The notes beneath the pieces were generated by a model. The model was given only the letters and a program-made list of their open reading frames with translations. It did not search any database and had not been told where the DNA came from. DNA of 64,000 nt. Source: JABDIP01 sp965212545 (GTDB lineage: Bacteria; Pseudomonadota; Alphaproteobacteria; DSM-16000; Inquilinaceae). The stretch covers positions 1 through 64,000 of the forward strand of contig CBDBVB010000019.1 in assembly GCA_965212545.1 (NCBI GenBank), in the 5' to 3' direction. Made by a program: the position numbers and the translations under genes. Shown one piece after another: positions 47,501 through 56,100 of the stretch. Each line of letters starts with the position of its first letter. Position 1 is the stretch's first letter.

Positions 47501-50500
47501 TCAGTCGTGTTTGGTTCGCATTGCCGACCCCGTCTCCAATGTCCACATCGCCAGTGGGCGCGGGGCCGGGCGAGCCCTTGGATTTGAAGTGGTTGACCGA
47601 AATCGTAAAGGTCTCACCCGTTGCGATTTCCTCAAACGTCGCGGCAATCGGCGCGCGGTTGGTGCTCGATCCGTCGAACACCGCTGGCAGAGACCCGAAG
47701 CCCAGACCTGCCAGGTCCGCATCAGTCAGAACCTCAACGGTCGTACCCTGCGCAAGCTCAACGGTGTTCGCGTCGTAGATCAGGCCGACCGTGATCGCAT
47801 CACCGGTGTCGCCAAACAACGAGCCGTCTGACGGCGCTGCGAACTGATAGTCGGCCGTTGTGACCACGGCATTCAGTTCGGAAATCAGCCGTTCGACCGC
47901 TGTCTGACCATTCAGGTTGGTTGGATCGGCAAAGCCGGGAAACTCATTTTCGAGCTCGACGAGCCCGAAGATGTCGGCTTCGATTTCGGACAAGGCCGAA
48001 ACCAGCTTGTCGAGCTGCCGGTCGAACTCGGCCAAAGGGTCGGTCTGGGCTTGCGTAGACGGGGCCACGGACGTAGAGGCGGTCGTCAGATCGTTCGCCC
48101 CGCGCGGTTCCAGCGGGGTTGGACCCGCGTTCAACGGATTGTTGTTTCGTCCCCGGTCGTCGTCCACCGACGTGAAGAAGTTCAGCACGTTGAACGATGC
48201 CACCGTGATGTCGCCGCCCACATCGGGCGCCTCGGTCGGACGCGGATTGTCGTTTTCGAAGACTGGATCCGCCGTCGGGTTGATGCGGTAGATCTCGTCA
48301 CCCGAACCGCCCGAGCCCCGGCCAAAGCGCACCACCCCGGTCAGGTCGGTCAGCGTGTCGCCGGCACCCAACTCGTCGCTCGCGTCCAGTTGCCCCGTGA
48401 CGTCACCGGGCGCCGAGGCAATTTCAAACGGGATCACGTCCGGATTCTGGATGGTCGAACCGTCATCCAGGATGACCGTGTTGCGGACAGCGAGGTCTTG
48501 GTAGGCTTGGAATCCGGCGACGCTCGGTGCGTTCGTCTGTGTGTAGGTCGGCAGCCGGCCATCCGCATGAAGCCCGATATCACCGAACCGGCCTAGGGTG
48601 AATACGTCTGAAACAGTCAGTTCCTGAGGGATCGTCACCAGCATGCCCTCATAGGCCTCAAGATCGGCGATCAGTACGCCGTCGCTGTTGGTGACCGTAC
48701 TGGCAACCGGGAACATGATCGTCGCCGGCGTGACGTCACTCTGGTTGCCGCTGGAAAGCACCGTGACGGCGGTGACGGTGTCGATTTGCGTTTCACCGAA
48801 GAACTCGTCGACCGTTCCGGTAACCTGGACGCGATCCCCAACCTGCACGTCGATGGCCGGGCTGAAGCCGTCGAAGACGAAGATGCCTTCAGACGTCAGC
48901 GGGTCGGAATCGGCGTCGCCGTCCTCCTCCTGCAGGTAGAAGCCGTTCAGATCGCCATTGGCACCGACACCGTCCTGAAAGTCGCCGACGACAACGGCCT
49001 CGACCGTGACGATCGACCCCAGCAGTGGGCTGGCATTGCCCGACCCTTGGACCTCGCTGATCAGGTTAATGAGAACCCCATCATCATTCCGGATCGTGCC
49101 ATTCGCCGTTGCCGTCGAAATCGCCGCGCCGTTGGTCGCGTTCGACAGCGTGACGGTGAAGCCTTCGTCCAGTTCCGGCGTGACGTCGCCCGAGACCGCG
49201 ATGGTCAGCGTCTGGCTCGTCTCGCCGGCAGCAAAGTTGACGGTGCCGGATGGCAGTGCACCGCCAAAGTCGCTGTCATCCGCATCCCCTGAAACCGCGT
49301 AGTCCACCGATCCGGCCTCGGACGTATCGCCGGACCGGGTAATCGTGAAGACGAAATCTGTCGAGCCAGCGTCGCCCTCTGCCCTGTCCGCATCTGTCGC
49401 GGCGATCGCGATGGTCGTCTCGGGTACGACGATGTCGCCATCGCCAACGATCATGACGTTGTCGATCGCAATGTCCTCGTCTCCTGCTTCCAGACTGGCC
49501 AGGGTGATCCGCAGGTCGAGGCTGCTCCCGGTGCCAGAAATCGCGGCGGTGAACTCCTGGAACGTGTCTGTCAGGGCCGTGCCGTCGCCAATCCCGTCAA
49601 AGTCCGTGTCCTGCGCGGGCTCGGAGTTCGTCCCGCCAGTGGCTTCGAAGGCCAGCAGGTTCTGGAAGGCGCCACCATCGATCGAGTACTCCAACAGTAC
49701 CGAACTGTCAGCATCCCAATCCTGGTTGGTGCCGTCATCATCCTCGGCAAAAAGGCCCGAGAAATTCAGGTTCGTCAGTCCTGCGATGTTGATGTCGTCG
49801 TACAGGATCTGAACCGTGGCCGGTCCGCCCTCGCCATTCACATCCTGAGCGGCCAGGAAGCCGCCATCCGGATTTGTGAACTCGACGAACGAACCAATTG
49901 TCGATCCGTCGGTGACAGTGAAGTAGTCGCCAAAGCCATCCGTGAACAATGCGCCCTGTGTCACCGTAAACTGGCTTGCATCGTCGAAGGTGTCCTCCAG
50001 AGCGACTGCCGGCCCAGTGCTGACCGCGTCGCCTTCGATCAGGATATTGTCGAAGACGAATCCCTCATCGGCGCCGTTTGTGGACGCGGTCAGGTTCAGG
50101 GTGAGCTCGCTGCCGGTGCCAGTCAGGTTGGCGGTCAGCGTCTGCAGGACGTCGTTCAGCACCGCGCCGTTGATCAACAGCGGATCGTCGAGGGTGACCA
50201 CGGCGCCGCCCTCCATGGTGTAGGTCTGGCTGCCGGCCTCATCCACGCTCGACTGGAACACGGTCTGCAGCGCCCCGCCGTCGATCGCGTAGCTGAAGAC
50301 GAAGCTGTCGGAGAGCTCGAAATCGCCCATCGCGGCGAAGTCGATGGAGAGTGACAGGTTGTCGAATCCGGAGATGTCGAAGGTCCATTCCGCCGTGGCG
50401 GAGTCGCCGGTATTGTTGTTGTTCACCGTGTCGACGATGCCGAAGACCTCGTCAGTGGATGTGGTGGCGCCGTCAATGATGCCCAGGGTATCGCCAGGGG

Positions 50501-50729
50501 AAGGGCTGCCGCTGATGCCGACGACTGAGTCGTCGGCGAGCGCGAAGGGGATGCCCGCTGATTGCGGCCAGGCGCCCCAGGCCCCCCAGCCGAACCAGTC
50601 TCCGGGTGACCATGTAGTTGGCGACGCGCCGCCGGCGGTCGTCAGGGTGAACCCGGTCGCGTTGGTCGCGCTCTCATCCGATGCAGTTCCGGACTGCGTG
50701 CCGTTGGCGAATGCGATGATGGCCATCAT
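44502..50729 (-). CDS. Giant secreted RTX protein with two endonuclease/exonuclease/phosphatase domains (ExeM/NucH-like)
   Basis: A 2,075-residue extracellular protein. Domains in order: two beta-sandwich modules (about 1-215 and 220-430), a Calx-beta repeat (about 435-545), an OB-fold nuclease-accessory module (about 550-690), a first EEP nuclease-type domain (about 843-1215; ITVASFNVLNFF, LVELENEF, ISVNHFKSKG, IIGDLNAYAQEDP, SSDHDPLVIG), a second accessory module, a second EEP domain (about 1520-1835; VATYNILNV, IGLQEVQDD, VVNNHLTSRFG, VVLGDLNTFDF, ASDHEPVVTRF), and RTX calcium-binding nonapeptides (about 1840-2010). The RTX block and lack of an N-terminal signal point to type I secretion. 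It probably degrades extracellular DNA or phosphoesters. No type I secretion genes adjoin it. Confidence 0.88.
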   Translation of the reverse strand: MMAIIAFANGTQSGTASDESATNATGFTLTTAGGASPTTWSPGDWFGWGAWGAWPQSAGIPFALADDSVVGISGSPSPGDTLGIIDGATTSTDEVFGIVDTVNNNNTGDSATAEWTFDISGFDNLSLSIDFAAMGDFELSDSFVFSYAIDGGALQTVFQSSVDEAGSQTYTMEGGAVVTLDDPLLINGAVLNDVLQTLTANLTGTGSELTLNLTASTNGADEGFVFDNILIEGDAVSTGPAVALEDTFDDASQFTVTQGALFTDGFGDYFTVTDGSTIGSFVEFTNPDGGFLAAQDVNGEGGPATVQILYDDINIAGLTNLNFSGLFAEDDDGTNQDWDADSSVLLEYSIDGGAFQNLLAFEATGGTNSEPAQDTDFDGIGDGTALTDTFQEFTAAISGTGSSLDLRITLASLEAGDEDIAIDNVMIVGDGDIVVPETTIAIAATDADRAEGDAGSTDFVFTITRSGDTSEAGSVDYAVSGDADDSDFGGALPSGTVNFAAGETSQTLTIAVSGDVTPELDEGFTVTLSNATNGAAISTATANGTIRNDDGVLINLISEVQGSGNASPLLGSIVTVEAVVVGDFQDGVGANGDLNGFYLQEEDGDADSDPLTSEGIFVFDGFSPAIDVQVGDRVQVTGTVDEFFGETQIDTVTAVTVLSSGNQSDVTPATIMFPVASTVTNSDGVLIADLEAYEGMLVTIPQELTVSDVFTLGRFGDIGLHADGRLPTYTQTNAPSVAGFQAYQDLAVRNTVILDDGSTIQNPDVIPFEIASAPGDVTGQLDASDELGAGDTLTDLTGVVRFGRGSGGSGDEIYRINPTADPVFENDNPRPTEAPDVGGDITVASFNVLNFFTSVDDDRGRNNNPLNAGPTPLEPRGANDLTTASTSVAPSTQAQTDPLAEFDRQLDKLVSALSEIEADIFGLVELENEFPGFADPTNLNGQTAVERLISELNAVVTTADYQFAAPSDGSLFGDTGDAITVGLIYDANTVELAQGTTVEVLTDADLAGLGFGSLPAVFDGSSTNRAPIAATFEEIATGETFTISVNHFKSKGSPGPAPTGDVDIGDGVGNANQTRLNAATVLDAWLDTNPTGSADEDVLIIGDLNAYAQEDPIQFLFGEGFTDLAEAFATPGEFNYSFGFPLDLSTSPQVQGFGTLDYGLASASLSTQVTGAAEWHINADEASIFDYNLEFRPQAQADGLYGATPFRSSDHDPLVIGLDLSSEPPEFVAIYDIQGAGHVSTFDGQEVTTEGVITAIDNDGYYIQDTSGDGDNATSDAIFVFTGFGNVPADLSVGNLVSVEGTVREFTANELAFFDNTAASLTTTGISPSRVSILEETVALPAAIILGSSGRLVPEEFVISPDEEPTDLTDPAQAHLNFDPDQDGIDFFESVEGMRVTVEDAVAVSATNRFSETWAVTNQGDNLTPDDIRLSNGGVDVGIALAADADGTGDLNPERIQIQTNTALQPSDFSPAPVNNGSLLGDVTGVVGYSFGNYEVQVTEAFTATDSGVTQETTALTGSDDQLTVATYNILNVTAAPADGDGPQIAALAQQIVNNLGSPDIIGLQEVQDDSGVANDGTLDATATLQTIVDAIAAAGGPTYAFESAVVDVDGETGGVPGGNIRNAFLYNPDRVTLQEAVTLEVEQLTELGIDDPTTFDGTRDPLLGTFLFNGNEITVVNNHLTSRFGSTPIYGSQQPFTQAGEANREAEVLALNQIVAALLVQDPTANVVVLGDLNTFDFTNDLTEILPGTGDDQILTNLITDRLVDDEAYTFIFQGNSQVLDHVFVTDGLLDRGQAEIDIVHVNNDFATFASDHEPVVTRFTLPEVIAGTDGRDRLFGTDEDDVIAGLGGNDKLFGKDGDDLLLGGDGKDRIFGGDGDDTAYGQEGDDRIWGNDGNDMLFGNEGRDRVFGGDDDDTIRGGDDNDRIYGQRGDDRLFGDGGDDRLNGGSGDDELTGGEGDDRVDGGSGDDIFIFGVGDGNDTFLSFDLPRGWDDDDDDDDDDDYDDDDDEDDDRGGSDADMIDLSDFGFTDVGEVAALFEDQGRSTVIQFDMDTSITLVGVETEDLLMHMDVFILA
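44695..44757 (-). repeat. Trinucleotide (GAT/GAC) run encoding a poly-Asp tract
   Basis: On the minus strand gac/gat codons repeat almost without break, encoding about 18 Asp within 21 residues (one Tyr, one Glu) just after the RTX block. The codons alternate irregularly, so it is not a pure microsatellite, but it is a plausible site of length change by slippage. The acidic tract could bind calcium or delay folding before secretion. Confidence 0.75.
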
Positions 50730-50947
50730 TTGTCTCCCTGACCCGACTGTCGACTTGCAGTACGGCTATGCCAGTTCCTGGCAATGCTATTCAGCTTTTG
50801 CCGCCGATATCGGGGTTTGCCCGTTCCCGCCAACGGTAGGGGGCGGCCGGGCATAACGTCAATTGGCATCGGATGGATATTTCTTGGCGGCCGATATCAG
50901 CCATCGTCGCTGGCATGCCCCCGCCGGCCTCCCTATACTTTCGCGCC

Positions 50948-51391
50948 ATGTCCGAACCGCCCGATTTTCAGGACCTCGCGCGCCGCTATCTCGATCTATG
51001 GCAGGAGCAATGGTCGGCGATGGCCGCCGATCCAGAATCCGCCGAGGCCATGTCGCGGCTCTATGGCATGATGGGCCAGCAGATGGCCGCGGCGGCTCCG
51101 ATGGCCGAGGCGTTCCTCTCCGCGTTGCCGGCGATCCTCGGCCCGTTCGCGTCCGCCGGCCAGGCCGCGCCCGGCACCCAGGAGACCCATGACGCAGCCC
51201 AGCCCTCCACACCCGCAACGACCGGACAGCCGTCAGGGTCCGCGCCCGCTGGGACTGCATCTGGCGGTGGCTCAGTCGATGTGGCTGAGCTCGCTGACCG
51301 TGTTGCCGCTCTGGAAAAGCGGCTCGCCAAGCTGGAGGCCAAGCGGCCCGCTCGGCGACCTGCTGCGAAATCTAAGCCCCGAAAAAGCTGA
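50948..51391 (+). CDS. PhaE-like small protein upstream of and overlapping phaC
   Basis: A 147-residue protein from the ATG at 50948. The N-terminal part (DFQDLARRYLDLWQEQWSAM) resembles PhaE/phasin-like polymerase partners, the centre is a Pro/Ala/Gly/Ser/Thr linker, and the C-terminus is a coiled coil (VDVAELADRVAALEKRLAKL) with a basic tail. A PhaE-like accessory role for the class III-type PhaC is inferred from position and composition. Its last 203 bases (51189-51391) overlap the phaC start region in another frame. Confidence 0.65.
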   Translation: MSEPPDFQDLARRYLDLWQEQWSAMAADPESAEAMSRLYGMMGQQMAAAAPMAEAFLSALPAILGPFASAGQAAPGTQETHDAAQPSTPATTGQPSGSAPAGTASGGGSVDVAELADRVAALEKRLAKLEAKRPARRPAAKSKPRKS

Positions 51392-52436
51392 CCCGTTCGC
51401 CGCCGCCGTCACGGCCGAGCTTTGTGCCCGATCCGACGCCTTCCTGACCGGGCTGGAGCGCTATCGTCACCACCCCTACCGCCGCGACGTCACCGACCCG
51501 GCGGCCCTGTGGAGCGAGGGCGACACCCGGCTGCTCGACTATGGCGAGACCGCGCCCGGCGCGGCAAGCGGCCGGCCGGTGTTGTTCGTGCCGTCGCTGG
51601 TCAATCGCGGCTATATCCTGGACCTGTCCAGCCGCGCCAGCCTGATGCGCTGGCTGGCGGGGCAGGGCTTCCGCCCGTATCTGATCGACTGGGGCCGGCC
51701 CGGCGAGACCGAACGCCACTATACGATGACCGACTATGTCGCCGGACGGCTGGAGCGGGCGCTCGATGCGGCCCTGGCCGAGACGGGCGGCCCAATGCCG
51801 GTGGTCGGCTATTGCATGGGCGGTCTGTTCGTCGCGGCCCTGGCCGAACGCCGCCCGGACGATGTTTCCGCGACGGTTTACATGGCGACTCCGTGGGATT
51901 TCCATGCCGGAGAGGTGGAGACGGTGGACCGCCTGGTCTCCGCCATGACGCCGCTGCTGCCGATGGTGCGGCAATGGGGCGAGCTGCCGGTCGACGGCAT
52001 CCAGACCCTGTTCACCGGCCTTGACCCGCTGCTGGGCCTCAACAAGTTCAGCCGCTTCGCGCGATTGGACCCGGATTCCGCCAAGGCGGAGGCCTTCGTC
52101 GCCCTGGAAGACTGGCTGAACGACGGCATCCCGCTGGCCGCCGCGGTGGCCGAGGAATGCATCTCCGGCTGGTACGGCGCCAACACCCCGGCCAAGGGCG
52201 AATGGACCATCGCCGACGCTCCTGTCGACCCGTCCCGTGTCACCCAGCCCAGCCTGCACCTGATCCCCCAGACGGACCGCATTGTCCCCCCGGAGAGCGC
52301 CCGCGCCCTGGCCAACGCCATGCCCGACGCGCTGCAGATCGATCCCCCGCTCGGCCATATCGGCATGGTCGTGGCGGGTCGGGCGCCGGACCTGCTGTGG
52401 ACGGTTCTGGCCGAATGGTTGGCCCAGGCGCGATAG
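51189..52436 (+). CDS. phaC: Poly(3-hydroxyalkanoate) synthase, class III-like PhaC
   Basis: A 415-residue alpha/beta-hydrolase polymerase that joins 3-hydroxybutyryl-CoA into PHB. The lipase-box-like nucleophile is Cys209 in VVGYCMGGLFVAAL. The catalytic Asp is in IPQTDRIVPPESA and the His in PPLGHIGMVVAGRAP. The N-terminal region (PLGLHLAVAQSMWLSSLTVLP and ERYRHHPYRRDVTDP) is family-like, so the start inside the overlap with the previous gene appears real. From codon 269 onward the sequence belongs to a 442-bp direct repeat whose second copy lies at 56923-57364. The repeat suggests that the 3' end of this gene has been replaced by DNA that came with the cargo genes just downstream. The product remains full length. 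Confidence 0.88.
   Translation: MTQPSPPHPQRPDSRQGPRPLGLHLAVAQSMWLSSLTVLPLWKSGSPSWRPSGPLGDLLRNLSPEKADPFAAAVTAELCARSDAFLTGLERYRHHPYRRDVTDPAALWSEGDTRLLDYGETAPGAASGRPVLFVPSLVNRGYILDLSSRASLMRWLAGQGFRPYLIDWGRPGETERHYTMTDYVAGRLERALDAALAETGGPMPVVGYCMGGLFVAALAERRPDDVSATVYMATPWDFHAGEVETVDRLVSAMTPLLPMVRQWGELPVDGIQTLFTGLDPLLGLNKFSRFARLDPDSAKAEAFVALEDWLNDGIPLAAAVAEECISGWYGANTPAKGEWTIADAPVDPSRVTQPSLHLIPQTDRIVPPESARALANAMPDALQIDPPLGHIGMVVAGRAPDLLWTVLAEWLAQAR
51995..52436 (+). repeat. Direct repeat copy 1: phaC 3' end (functional copy)
   Basis: 442 bases from cggcatccag to the phaC stop. It matches 56923-57364 without gaps, with about 20 mismatches by hand count. The first 65 or so bases hold one mismatch and the last 30 about seven, so divergence increases towards the stop codon. 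Outside the repeat the two copies share nothing beyond three bases. Confidence 0.92.
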
Positions 52437-52696
52437 ACCGCCGTATTGGGCGAGGCCGCCTGCGGGACCGCGAGTATCGCCCCGCACAATCGTCGATTTG
52501 GGCCACGAATGTTCTAACCAAGCCGGTGGCGCGAGCAGGCTGCATTGCCTGCAATATTACGGTAGGGTAATGAGTGGTCTGTGCGCCGGTTTCCAGCCTT
52601 TTGATTCTCCAGGTGAGAGTTCGAATAGAAAAACAGAAAATCTCTGATTTATCCAAGTGTAGAATTTAACTAAAGGCGGCGTTTCGGGAGGTGGAA
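52437..52696 (+). other. Leader region of the cargo cassette
   Basis: About 260 bases between the phaC stop and the first cargo gene. From about 52500 the sequence is clearly less GC-rich than the surroundings (for example aatagaaaaacagaaaatctctg). It probably holds the cassette promoter. A ribosome site cgggagg lies at 52684-52690. I see no tRNA, integrase or terminal inverted repeat. Confidence 0.5.
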
Positions 52697-53146
52697 GTGC
52701 CCAATTCCGGTTTCTTTCCAGGTAAATTTCTGGCGTTGCTCGAATTGGTCTTTTTGATTCTTGTCGCTGCGTCACTGTATGAAGGAACTCTGACATTTGC
52801 TCGGGCCAGTGGAGTCTTTCTACTCGGGTCGGTCACGCTCGTCTTTGTCGCTCTGGCCATCCATGCCCTGGTCTCTGGGCAAGAATTTGCGCTTGAGAGC
52901 CATTGGGGAGGGCTCGGCGGAGGGCTTGGCGGATGGCGCCTATCTCGACCTGTTGTGTACCTGCTATTCGCCATCGGCTTTGGTCTCCTGACAGCGTCCA
53001 CTCTGGATCCGAGCGGCGAAGCATCTGGTCCGGACCCTGACATGTCCTCTTTGGATTCGGCGCAGACTCCGTCGGACGATCAACAGGGTGGGGAGGAGAC
53101 AGAAAACGGCAACAGAGAAGCTGAATCCGATGGTTCGGGTCGCTAG
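52697..53146 (+). CDS. Small three-helix membrane protein, first gene of the cargo cassette
   Basis: A 149-residue protein. Two transmembrane helices lie at about residues 10-28 (FLALLELVFLILVAASL) and 36-58 (GVFLLGSVTLVFVALAI), then a Gly-rich loop (WGGLGGGLGGW) and a third helix (VVYLLFAIGFGLLTAS, about 86-102). The C-terminal 45 residues are acidic and polar (Asp/Glu/Ser/Gly/Gln), probably disordered. I use the GTG at 52697 because cgggagg at 52684-52690 is well spaced for it; a GTG at 52691 is also in frame. The gene overlaps the following NTPase gene by 59 bases, so the products are probably made together. I recognise no family; a membrane partner or effector of the NTPase is a hypothesis. 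Confidence 0.65.
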   Translation: MPNSGFFPGKFLALLELVFLILVAASLYEGTLTFARASGVFLLGSVTLVFVALAIHALVSGQEFALESHWGGLGGGLGGWRLSRPVVYLLFAIGFGLLTASTLDPSGEASGPDPDMSSLDSAQTPSDDQQGGEETENGNREAESDGSGR

Positions 53147-56100
53147 CGAACGGGCATACTGCCTTAAGGTTACCGATCAAGGTATCCATCAAGACAGCTG
53201 GCTTAAGGACAGCTGGGTCGGACCCGCCAGCTCCGGGGGTCGACCGCAGTTTGTGCGGTCGCATGCCTATGAACTGCTGGTCCGCGAATTACGACGGTAT
53301 CAGAACAATGAGGTGCGTGGACGGTCGTTCCTCATCTCGGGTCACCGCGGCTCGGGCAAGACGAGCCTCGTACTGCGTGCCGTGGAGGAACTTCGAGAGA
53401 ACGCAGAAGGCGACCATGCCGCCTGGCAGCGCCCTTTGCTCGTAAAGCTGCATGGGCCCAGCCTGCTCGCGCTAGACAAGTCGCAGGAAGCGGCGTCGAA
53501 CGAAGCGCAGGACGCGGCAGCGAACGCCAATCCCAGCGCTGAGACGGAACAGGCGCGCTCATCAAATCATGCAACGGAGTCGTTGCTCAAACACATCACC
53601 AATGCGCTCTACAGAGCGTTTGCCGGGGAAATTGCGCGATGCTATGGGCAGTTGGCAAAGCGGCGGGGGCCGATCGGCGGAGACTCGGAGATCGCCGAAC
53701 TCACCGCGCAGCTGCAACTTTCCCTCGACGAGACGCCGGAGCCGGCCACGCTGCGCGAGTATTGGCGTCGTGTTGGCGCCCTGAATCGCGGTGTCTTGTG
53801 GCACTGGAGGCCAGGCGGGACGACGGGCGGCCAGTTCGGCACCCGCGATCGACCCAGAACAGCGCCAGCCAAGGGGATTCGAGCGCGCATCGGGGCTCTA
53901 CGCGACCAATTCCAGCGTTTCTGGCAATTCCCGGCAGAGTACAGCCTGGATGACGGCCAAGGGCATCGTGAGATCGTTGCCCTGGCGACCGCCGCGCAGG
54001 CCTATCGGGTGGTGTCGGGCGCGGTGAGCTACGGGACGGAGAAGAAGGACGTTCAGGAAGATGACAAGCAGTTGCATTTGCAGACCAAGCCCAATCTACT
54101 TGAAGGCATCAACTCGCTCTTGGGCCTGCTTGCGGGTGGCACCGCCGGTGGTCTCACGCTGGCCGCCCAACCTGGCGGATTATCTGCAAATGGCGTCATG
54201 CTGGCGGCTGTGATCGGCGTAGCGACCGTGCTCGGCACATCCCTGGCACTCAACTGGACATCGACGCGCAAGCGGACCCAAACCGTCACGGCAGACTATA
54301 CGTTCATTCGCGACACCGGCGTTGCCACGCTGAGCCGTGAGCTCCCCACCATAACCGAGAGAATCCGGGTCACCGGACTTGCGCCGGTATTCGTCGTGGA
54401 CGAGCTGGACAAGCTGGATTTGAATGACCTCGATGAGGGCATGGACAAGCTTGTCAGGCAGCTCAAGCACCTTGTTGCCGATTACTCGTTCTTCTGTTTT
54501 CTGACGGACCGGGACTATTTCGAACATCTCCAGTACAAGACGCGGCGGGAGCCGTATCCGCGCGAGCACACCTATTTCAGTCACCGGTTGTTCGTGCTTT
54601 ATCGACCCAAGGAGCTGCACGATTACTTGGAGAAGATCCTCCAGCCGGAGTATTCCGCCGAATCCGGGAGGATGACGGACACGGAGGATTTGGAATCTGC
54701 GACCATCACAGGCGGGCTCCGGCCGTCATCGCGGCAGGCCGGCAGCATAAGTGGGGTACCCCCTCGCGTGCACAAGCGCATGATATCCCTGCTGCTCATG
54801 CATCGGGCGATGATGCATGTGTTCGACCTGCAGCGCGAGTTGGCACGGCTTTGTGATGCCAACGACCATATCATCCTGAGCAACAGCGAGCTGCGGACCT
54901 ATTATCGACATCACATCATGATCCAGCTCGCGGTCGAGCATCTTCTAGAGGAGAGAAATCAGAGGCATCGACTGACAGAAGATCCTCGCTTCGGGCAGGT
55001 GATCTATGACGTGCTCAACTTCCCGACGCGAAAATGGATCGAGGGTGCGGCGAAGCTGGATGCGAGCGAGAGGGCTTTGGCGGACTACCTGTTCGAACGC
55101 CTCTCGATCGAACAGAGGCTGCAGCCTCGTTCGTCTGGGTCGACCGACAATTCGCCGCCGCTGAAACCGACGGACGAAACTGAAATCGCGGATGCGGGGA
55201 AATCCACGGACCCACTTGCCGCCGTGGTCGATGAGAGCGACCGGCGTGAGCTTATCGCGCTTCTTGATGGCCTGCTGCAACTGCTGTCCGATCCGACGGA
55301 ACTGAAGGCGAAGCTGAGCACGTCGCCTGACTTTTCAGGCGACTGGGAGGACTGGATCGAAGACTTGCTGCAAAACATCAGCCCCCTTCTGGAAGAAGTA
55401 ACCGACGATACGGGAGGGGACGCAAAGCACTATGAGTGGCGCCAGGATCCGTTTGGCCGGGCGACCGATGTGCGGCTCGATCGCGGGCAGCAAGAGCAGG
55501 ACGAAGATGATGTCCGGTTGATTGACGGCCTGCTTGAAGACCTGACTGGCGACCATGATTTCGCAAGCGATCTGGAGGCGGCAAAGGTGCTGATCGGATC
55601 TCCGGCCTGGACCGAAGTATCCGCCGGGCGTGAGCGGTTGCGCGAGTGGCGCAAGACCAACAAGAAATACGCAGATCTCCACTCGGATCAAGACTACCTT
55701 TCTCAGTATGCAAGGAACTTGAAGCAGCGGGTCAATGCCTTGGTGCTCGCACTCTTGCTCGGTGCTTCAGCCGGCCAGGCAGCCAACAAGATCAAACGGC
55801 CTAATGAGTGGGACGATGATGATGAGCCATGGACCAAACAGGATCGGGTCATAGCCGGAGTCAATGCCGTCACAAGGATCTTGCGACTTGGATCGGCCGG
55901 GCCAGAATTGGCGATGGGTCTGCTGGAGAATTTCGTCAAAAACCAACAATCTACGTCAGATCAAGTCGGCGCTATTCTAGAAGGAGTGCGTAAGAGTTCT
56001 GATCGAGTGATTGAAGCTGTAAAGAACGATTTCGTGAATATTCAAGAACACGTTGGCCCTGCCGTAGATGACATCTTTTCCATACCGGAAGCCAAACTGG

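Noticed and set aside
45288..47831. Long plus-strand open frame of 847 codons antisense to the RTX nuclease
   Set aside because: It is a shadow of the GC-rich codon pattern of the minus-strand gene; composition is Arg/Val/Gly-rich and no fold or motif is visible, while the minus strand has clear domains throughout.
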